Source: Ophiodon elongatus (Eukaryota; Chordata; Actinopteri; Perciformes; Hexagrammidae). From it: 64,000 nucleotides of DNA. The stretch is taken from assembly GCA_016806645.1 (NCBI GenBank), contig JACSYO010002129.1, positions 124,001 to 188,000 of the forward strand, read 5' to 3'. The position numbers and the translations under genes are program-made. Shown piece by piece: positions 29,501-38,236 of the stretch. Numbering within the stretch: the stretch's first letter is position 1; the number at the start of each line of letters is the position of its first letter. The notes under the pieces were generated by a model that was given only the letters and a program-made list of their open reading frames with translations, did no database searches and had not been told where the DNA came from.

Positions 29501-30657
29501 ATATATTTACAAATATTAAATAAAGCAATTTTGCTCTTTCTCTCCCCTCCCCCTGTTCTGTCCATCTATCCCCCTATTGTTTCTTCCTTCCACTATTCTC
29601 CCATCTATCTCCGTACCCGCCATCTGCCATTCCCCGGTCTTCTCCTATATTTTTCCCGCTCTATTTATCTGATCCTGCTGTGTATCTATGTCTTTCTGCC
29701 CTCTGTTTTTACCCTATTCCCCTCCACTCTCTCAACCCCCGTCTTTGTTTATGCGACACACTCCCCGGACCTCAGTACCAGGAGCGTATGCATGAACTGA
29801 TCCTGTTTGTGATCACCTGGGTGGGGATCGTCATCTCCCTAGTGTGTCTAGCCATCTGCATCTCCACTTTCTGCTTCCTGCGGGGTCTGCAGACCGACCG
29901 CAACACCATCCACAAGAACCTCTGCATCAATCTCTTCATCGCCGAGCTGCTCTTCCTCATCGGCATCGACAAGACGGAATACCATGTGAGTTGTCAAGTG
30001 TCAAGGATGTTGGGGTCTCATTTATGAACAAGGTTTGATTGTTTTCTTGAAAAGGACATACATCTCTTCTTAAAAAGAAATGCGCTACAGTACATATTCT
30101 CCTTTAAAACTCTCCATCATCAGGTCAGTTTTTCATCTTTCAAAACTACGTCCTTGATCTCAACCGTTTCTCCTCTTTTAATTCTAATATTTTCAATCCT
30201 CCTCTTCTTCTCTTCTCTCTACTGTCTCCCTTCCTGCTGTCTTCAGATTGCCTGTCCCATCTTTGCTGGCCTTCTGCATTTTTTCTTCTTGGCTGCCTTC
30301 TCCTGGATGTGTCTGGAGGGTGTGCAACTCTATCTCATGCTGGTGGAGGTCTTTGAGAGCGAGTACTCCCGCAAAAAGTACTACTATCTGTGCGGCTACT
30401 GCTTCCCCGCACTGGTGGTGGGCATCTCTGCGGCCATAGACTACAGGAGCTATGGGACCAAGAAAGCGTACGTGTGAAGACAGGTCTTTTGCACCTGCAG
30501 ATTGAGAAGTAGGATTATGATATTCCCCCAGCTGGAAATGTAATATGTAGTGCTGTGTGAACGGCTCTTGCACCTCCCTGCGGACTGGCTTTTCTGAACA
30601 CACTTCGCCAAAGCCTGATGATTAGCCTTCATAAGATAATCCGCTGAGACAGGGAAA

Positions 30658-30728
<71 letters not shown>

Positions 30729-30752
30729 TGTGTGTGTGTGTGTGTGCAATCC

Positions 30753-30788
<36 letters not shown>

Positions 30789-33700
30789 AGCTTAGTTGTG
30801 TGTAACTCTCTCTTCTCCTTTGTGCCACTCCAGATGCTGGCTGCGAGTGGATAACTACTTCATCTGGAGCTTCATTGGACCCGTTTCATTTGTTATTATG
30901 GTATTAGCTTTACTGTCAGACAGTATTATTCCCCTCTCTATTTTGATATCACCTAGTCAAACCAAAAGTATTTTACCATGCTTGCTTTTATGAGGTTATT
31001 AACAGTGCAAAGCTAGTACTTTTGGTGCAGACTGTAAAGTTCACAACACATTTATTTGATTCTTCCCATCTTCCATCCGTAGCTCAACCTCATTTTCCTC
31101 ATGATCACTTTACACAAGATGATCCGCAACTCTTCAGCACTCAAACCTGATTCCAGCCGCCTGGATAACATCAAGTGAGTTCTAATTATTCAATCACTTA
31201 TGATAAATTAACCACACATTCAGATGAATTCCAAATTGATTCAGTAACTCTGTGTATCAAGTCCAATATGTCCATGTCCACTCCACTTTCATCAGGTCGT
31301 GGGCTCTGGGGGCCATTGCTCTGCTGTTCCTGTTGGGAATGACATGGGCTTTTGGCCTCCTTTTTATCAATGAGAACACGGTAATCATGGCCTACCTCTT
31401 CACCACCTTCAACGCCTTCCAGGGCATGTTCATCTTCATCTTCCACTGTGCCCTTCAGAAGAAGGTAACGATACAAGAATAGTCTTTGAAGACTTGTATA
31501 TAAAAATATATAGTTTTGAATAAGAAGATGAAACGTTGTGGCGATGGATGGATGGATGGATGTGTGTGTCTAATATTCAGCATATATGTTCAGAGTGATT
31601 GCATTTTGCCTCTGCTGCTGCACATTGGGTCCCAGCTTTTGAAACTAAGTGTTTGTGTTCACGAGTGGCTTTAAAACCTGCCCGCTGTGCCGGTGGTGTT
31701 GTTTCTTTACAGGTCCATAAGGAGTACAGTAAGTGTCTGCGTCACTCCTACTGCTGCAGCCGCACCTCCACCACCAGCTCCCACGGCTCCCTGAAGAACT
31801 CGGGCCTACGTGCCAACAACCGCTACTACAGCGGCAGCCAAGCTCGCCACGCAGCCGCCCACCGACAGGTGCGTGAAAGACAGACCCACACACATGAACG
31901 ATGGCACACACTAAGCAGTACACACTGTTGAGTTTTTAAATTGTATTTTCCTTTGAACAAATGAAAAGTAAATCTACCTAAGCGGCAAGATGATTTCAGT
32001 GGAAATCAGCCTCCCAGACTCTCTTGATAAAATCTGACTTTTTTTAGAACTAGGGTGGTAAAACAAAGATTAAATAAATAGCTTTGGAAACAAAGGACAT
32101 TTCCTCGCTCTGCTGTTATATTTTCCCAGTGTTTTAAAAGATCTGTTATGTAAGATACGAAATGAGTGCACCTGATCAACACAAAGGACTCGCGATTACT
32201 TTTGCGAAACACGCAAATTTACTTACTCACTTAACTTACTTTTCAGCACATAGTCAAATTGTTTTCATATGTCAATGACAAAAAGACTTGCCAAGTGAAA
32301 CACCAGTGTCACGATACATGTTCTCAGTGACAGAGCAGAATTAAAGTGTGTTACATGATAATATATAATGATGTGTTCAGTTTTTCACTTTTAAGTTTTC
32401 ATCCATTACTGGCAGCCCTGTGCTTCACACAGTACATGACTCATTATTAAAGATATCCTTTGAAGCCTTTGTACTATCTATAGACACGGGCACCATACAA
32501 GGCATCCGGAAATGCTGGCATAAGCGCTGTGGCACAGACACATACTGTACAAACACATTGACTGTAAGTCCTCACAATCAACAAACAAGCTTCCCCACAC
32601 TGTAATAAGACGCTTCCAAAGAACAATTGTATCAACTACTGCAATCATGTCTTACACATCTCCAGTTTATTAGCCCCCCTCATGATAACATGACATGGCT
32701 GTGTGCCTCTTTACCCAACGCCTCAATGTCTTTGTCTGCCGTGTTTGCCTATTGTTCTTTGCGGATTAGAGCGAGTCCCACAGTTTTGATTACAGCAGCC
32801 CCACTGAGTTACAAAGTCGACCCGTTGCGTTTCTATATTTAACTTGTTGTCTGTTTGCTGCCACTCACTGAGCTCTGCTCCTTCTTCCAGAGTCGGATCC
32901 GCAGGATGTGGAACGACACGGTTCGAAAGCAGACGGAATCGTCTTTCATGGCGGGAGATATCAATAGCACCCCGACACTCAACCGCGGTGAGGCCTCCCT
33001 CTATCACTGCTCTGCTTCCCCTCTGTTAAGTTGTACACGCTTAAATGCACACAAAAGTCATAGAGTCCGGCACACTCATATAGACTTATTGAACAAAGAC
33101 ACATGAAGCGGACGCAGCCCAGGCAAAGCACTGTTATTCAGTGTTAAATGTGCACATGTGACAGTATACAGGATGAGGAAATATATGTTGTCATGCCTGG
33201 TGTATTAAGGTCAACTAATGATTCGGATCACCTTACAGCCAGAAGGGCAGCCAGCAAATAGCCGTTAGCAGCAGTAATGGCTTGAATTGAATAACATATG
33301 GTTGAAGGCTGGTTGGTGGGTTTTCAGTTTGTGGCAGCCACTGGTCAGTAAAAGCACTTATACACTAAGGAGCTCAAACACTCTGTTCTGTAAATATGTG
33401 TGTGGGTGGGTCATAATAAACTCCTGTTATTGTAATTAGGGAGACTTATAGTATTATGTTTGTATTTAAAGTCATTAATACTAAGTTATCTTAAAGAAAG
33501 AGGGAGTGTCGCCACCTGGCCACATCATAGATCACATCCATAACAGGGTATAATTCTTTTCCAACCCAGAAATGGTTTGCAGCTAGTAGCAATGAAACAG
33601 TTCATCATTAAATATGAGTCATCCGTCCTAGCTTCATTTGTTGATTTTGTTTTGTGATTTCCAGTTTTTGCCGATAATTTTGCTCGCTAGAGCCTCGTAT

Positions 33701-34423
33701 CACAGTTTATCATCTCAAATGTATGAGATATTGATTCTGGCACCCAACAACACAGCAAGATGACATATTCGATGTGTAACTTTAGCCCACTATTCGAGGT
33801 GATTTGTGTTTTCCTCCAGTCTTTTTCAGTGATGTAATCGTGACGTCGGTTGTAAAAGGGTCTATAGAATTGCATGTTGTGATTCATCATAATATAAAAA
33901 TTTTTTTATAGCTGCGAGTTCATTCGAGATTGCCAACCTGAGATTGCCAGCCCTAGTTTGAACTCTGTCCCTGCAGCCTTTTTATAGTGTCATGGGATCA
34001 ATTGCATCCATTTCTTCTTTGCCTGAATGCAGTGACGCATGCCCTCCCCACTGAACTCCCCACAGTACATGAATAGCGCACTAGCAATTATTTAAGAAAT
34101 GAAAAATGTGTATGCAGTCACCGATTGTCTCAGCCTCAGCAACTGGTGGCGTCACCGCTGCAGTGATCAGTAACACGGAGGAGATCAAGGTTGGCTCAGG
34201 TTCCGGAGTGGGGAGGTGGGGGTGTTGACGATGGCAACAGAGGCCGTTGCTAAATCAGCCGTCACTCTCTATGCTAATTTCATCCATTTTGTTTTTAATG
34301 AACTGATTAGCGTGTGAATGAGCAGGGGGTGATTATTCTAATTGAAGAGAGTGACAGGAGCAAGGCAGGGGGTGAGGGAGAGGGTGCTTTGAGGGAGCTG
34401 CATGGATGAGGGGGGTGTATTTA

Positions 34424-34470
<47 letters not shown>

Positions 34471-36049
34471 GTGTGTGTGTTCGGGCGGGTCAGTTTCCGG
34501 GGCTTTTCGTCACGACAGAGTAATCACCAGAGCTGTTAAGACACACAATGTGGATCCTTCCATGTTGTGCTGTCAAACACAAACAACTGTGCTTCTGAGA
34601 AAAGTTTGTCAGTTGGCAAAAAGTAAAAGACGAAGGGAGGGAGGGAGAAGAGAAGCGAGAGACAGAGAGAGGCGCTATCATGGAGGAGTAATTAAAGAGG
34701 CCAAATCTGGAGAAGAGACGCTGCGTCGTTATAACTGGCATCTAGGATCTCTTTGATTTCTCCACTTCACTTCTTTATGAACGACAATCTTTTCCTGAGA
34801 ATAGTAATGTGTCCAGAAGACACGGCATGCAGAACACACTCACACATACACACAGCCTCCCATGATTCCCTGTGCCCTACTTTCTCTCCCCACTTAAAGC
34901 TAGTTCCTTTAATTTTCTACAGGATATTCCTATGAGGTACGCACAGGCAGCTAATCCCAACTAATTTGGTGTTGTTTGTAAAAATCCTGGCACGAAGAAC
35001 TGAGGAAATGTGGTTGAGTCAAGACACAGCCAAACGAGCCAGAGAATAGAGGGAGAGGGGTTTGTATGGCATGCCAGGAAGATGGACAGTGGAAGTGTAA
35101 GAGGAGGGAAAATTACAAATAAATAGCTGTGTGTGAGTGCATATTTTATTTTATTTTTGAATTCCCTGCTCCCTTGCTGTGTGATGAACGGTAGGCGTGA
35201 GACCTGAAGGTTGCACTTTGCCTAGGACGACTCTCCGTCATGCTGTCCTATTTTTAATTTCATGGCATTTCTGTTGGAGTTGCCTCAGGCTGGAGCCATA
35301 CATGGGCATTATACAACATTCTGTGTGCCATTTCCCTGAATTATATTTGTCTTGTAGTGGCATTCACATTGCACTGGGAAATTAACTGTGTTTCAATGGC
35401 TGCACCCCTAGACTACATAATGGCATGCATTACTGTTCTACCCCATCTGACTACATTGTCAGGAGCCAAAAGGGAAAAAATAATGGCAATGCTCCAAACA
35501 GCACCTTTCCCCTGCAATTGTATTTTTACTCAAAGGTTACAATCAGCAGTCATAAACATTGAGGAGAACACTGTGAAATGCATTACTCCATAAAGCACCT
35601 GCATAAAAAATAAAAAATAACCCCATCTGAATAAACAGTAAATATTTTTATGATTCCAGATGTTATTACCGAGTCTGGAAACGTGAATTTCAGAGCGTTA
35701 CACCTATTGTGTGTTGTGTTTCTGCTTGTGATTGCTTAGCTTACATTTGAGACAAAGATAAGAGCCTATTTATGACTCTGTTTATTTCTTAAATGTTTGT
35801 GTCTTGCAGCGACCATGGGCAACCACCTTTTGACGAACCCGGTGTTACAGACTCGCACTGGTACCTCCCCCTACAACACTCTGCTGGCTGAGAGCTTCAC
35901 CCCACCCTCACCCGGTGTCTTCAACTCTACCGGTTAGCTCCCAAGCACTCCAGTCTGTGTGTGCCCTCTTGTCAGTACGTGTGTGTATGCAGTAAGCAGT
36001 AGCTGTCCTTCTGACAGTTTGACATGTTATACACAAATTCATCACTGTA

Positions 36050-36115
<66 letters not shown>

Positions 36116-37839
36116 CGTGCACGCGTGTGTGTGTGTGTGGGATGTGCGGAGGAATCTTTGCATTGAACAGTCAGTGTGACATATCATAGGTCTACATTAC
36201 ACATAGAATACAAATAAAATATAGTTCAAATATAATATTAGGTAGCCAGATAAACAACAAATAGAGAGCGCTTGGTGTCACAAGTAGAAAACTGCTTATT
36301 CACTCCTACAAAATGCACAATAGCACACCCACACACAATGAGCATCTGGTGACGGCGCACAAGGATAAAGAACAAAGGAGAGACAATCTTGGTGTAGCGC
36401 TTCATCAGAAACAGCTTATTCACTTCTACCAAATGTGCAAAAAAGCGCAACAGACATGCTCTGGCGACAACCCACCAGGAGAAAATAAAAAGAAGAGAGA
36501 ACTATTAGTATCGGCGCACCGGTAGAAAACAGCTCAATCGATCCTTCTAAATGCCCAATAGTGCGCCCACACACACGTCTGGTGGCAGAGCACCAGGATA
36601 AAGATAAATTAGAGATATCTTGGTGTCAGCGCACCAGTAGACTGACATCAGATAACATACACGACGCCAATAAAAGGGTTAAAAAAGTACAAAAATAAAT
36701 AAATAATGTTGGGCTGTAACGAATGTCTTTTTTTAAAGCTTCTACTGGGGATGTCGAATAAGGGTTTAAATGTCTTATTTTGCGATGACATCACCTTAAA
36801 CAAATGGCAAAAATATAATTTTTGTGTCAGTGTTAACATATAAATGAAATTGCTGGTGCCGTTAGATGCTGTTACAGTTTTTGTGAAAGGCCTCCCTGTT
36901 AGGTGCACTCCTGTGTTTCATAAGTCTTTCCTTAAGAGGGTCCTCTCCACAGATGTGGCGGTATTAAGACCAGCTTCAAACGTTTCATGGCCTCGGGTTT
37001 ACAGTCTCCTGCAGATCATTGTCTGTCGAAAAAGTAAGCAGCTGTACAGGCGCTATTACCTGGTCTGTTTGTGAACAGCATTATCCCACCGAATCAGACT
37101 TCAATCTCATCAGATCGAAGGATTTTGCATATGGTGACAAGCTCTTCAATGTGTTGTCATCAAGTGTGTCAAGAATGTTTTGCTTTCAACTAAGCCAAGG
37201 ATATCGAGCTCCTTCAGATGGACAAACGTGTCTTTCATTTGTACAGTGATGCTGTCAAGAACATTATATATATTTTTTCACACTCATCTCTTGACAGGAT
37301 TTGTGGTGGCGAGCTCCTTATTTATCTATTCTTTCTCTGACAACACGTGCAACCGTTCAACAACATTTCCTAGATTGGCGGAGCTATTGCTCTCGTCGTT
37401 TGCTCCAAAGCCTAGCACTTGCTTGGTAAAGTGATTCCCTTTTTTCTGCACCTTTGCATTGTGCGTGCTGGTATGGAGCCTGCGTTGCTCATCCAGGGTC
37501 ATGTCAACGCAACTTCTGCTGAGGGTTGTCATGGTGAGCCAACATGGGCCACGGCTTTGTCCTGCAACAGGAGAGCTGTCGGTAAATTGGTCAAGTCCCA
37601 GTAGTCCCATTTTATATCCACGCTGTCGCTGATGGAGGAGAAGAGCATGCATGGTCAACAAAAAGCCACATAGCCATAAAGTTTTTGTAATCCTGAGACG
37701 ATTAATGAAACATTTTGAATGAAACAAATAAATACAATTCATAAAATTATGAATCATGAATATGAATAAATGATCAATAAATACTACAGCCCATCATGTA
37801 ATCTCAGCGTTTTAGCTTATATCGTGTGTGTGTGTGTGC

Positions 37840-37918
<79 letters not shown>

Positions 37919-38204
37919 GTTTTTTCAGACTTTGTAGCTGTCAGACAGATTCACGAGGCTGAGCAGAACAGAGCCAAACAGCGCTTACAGCCTAACCAGC
38001 CATCTGGTCAGATCTCGAATCTTCATGAGAACAGCCACAAATTGATTTAGAAGTTTAGCTACAGCTGTGACTGCCAGAAATCTTGAGGACAGTTTTTCTG
38101 TTCCCAGGCAGAAAAAAGTAGTCTGCTTAAATCATGACGGGCTATAGAAAAGGATCAGGCAGCTCTGTGGCGTGGGACAGTCCATCTGGGTGTAGGTCAC
38201 TCAG

Positions 38205-38236
<32 letters not shown>

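Noticed and set aside
32420..32605. Open frame with GIRKCWHKRCGTDTYC before a gtaagt-like donor, in the intron between two adgrl1 tail exons
   Set aside because: The flanking exons meet in phase 0. The only nearby AG acceptor (32483) opens a different frame that reaches a stop, so it cannot join in frame.
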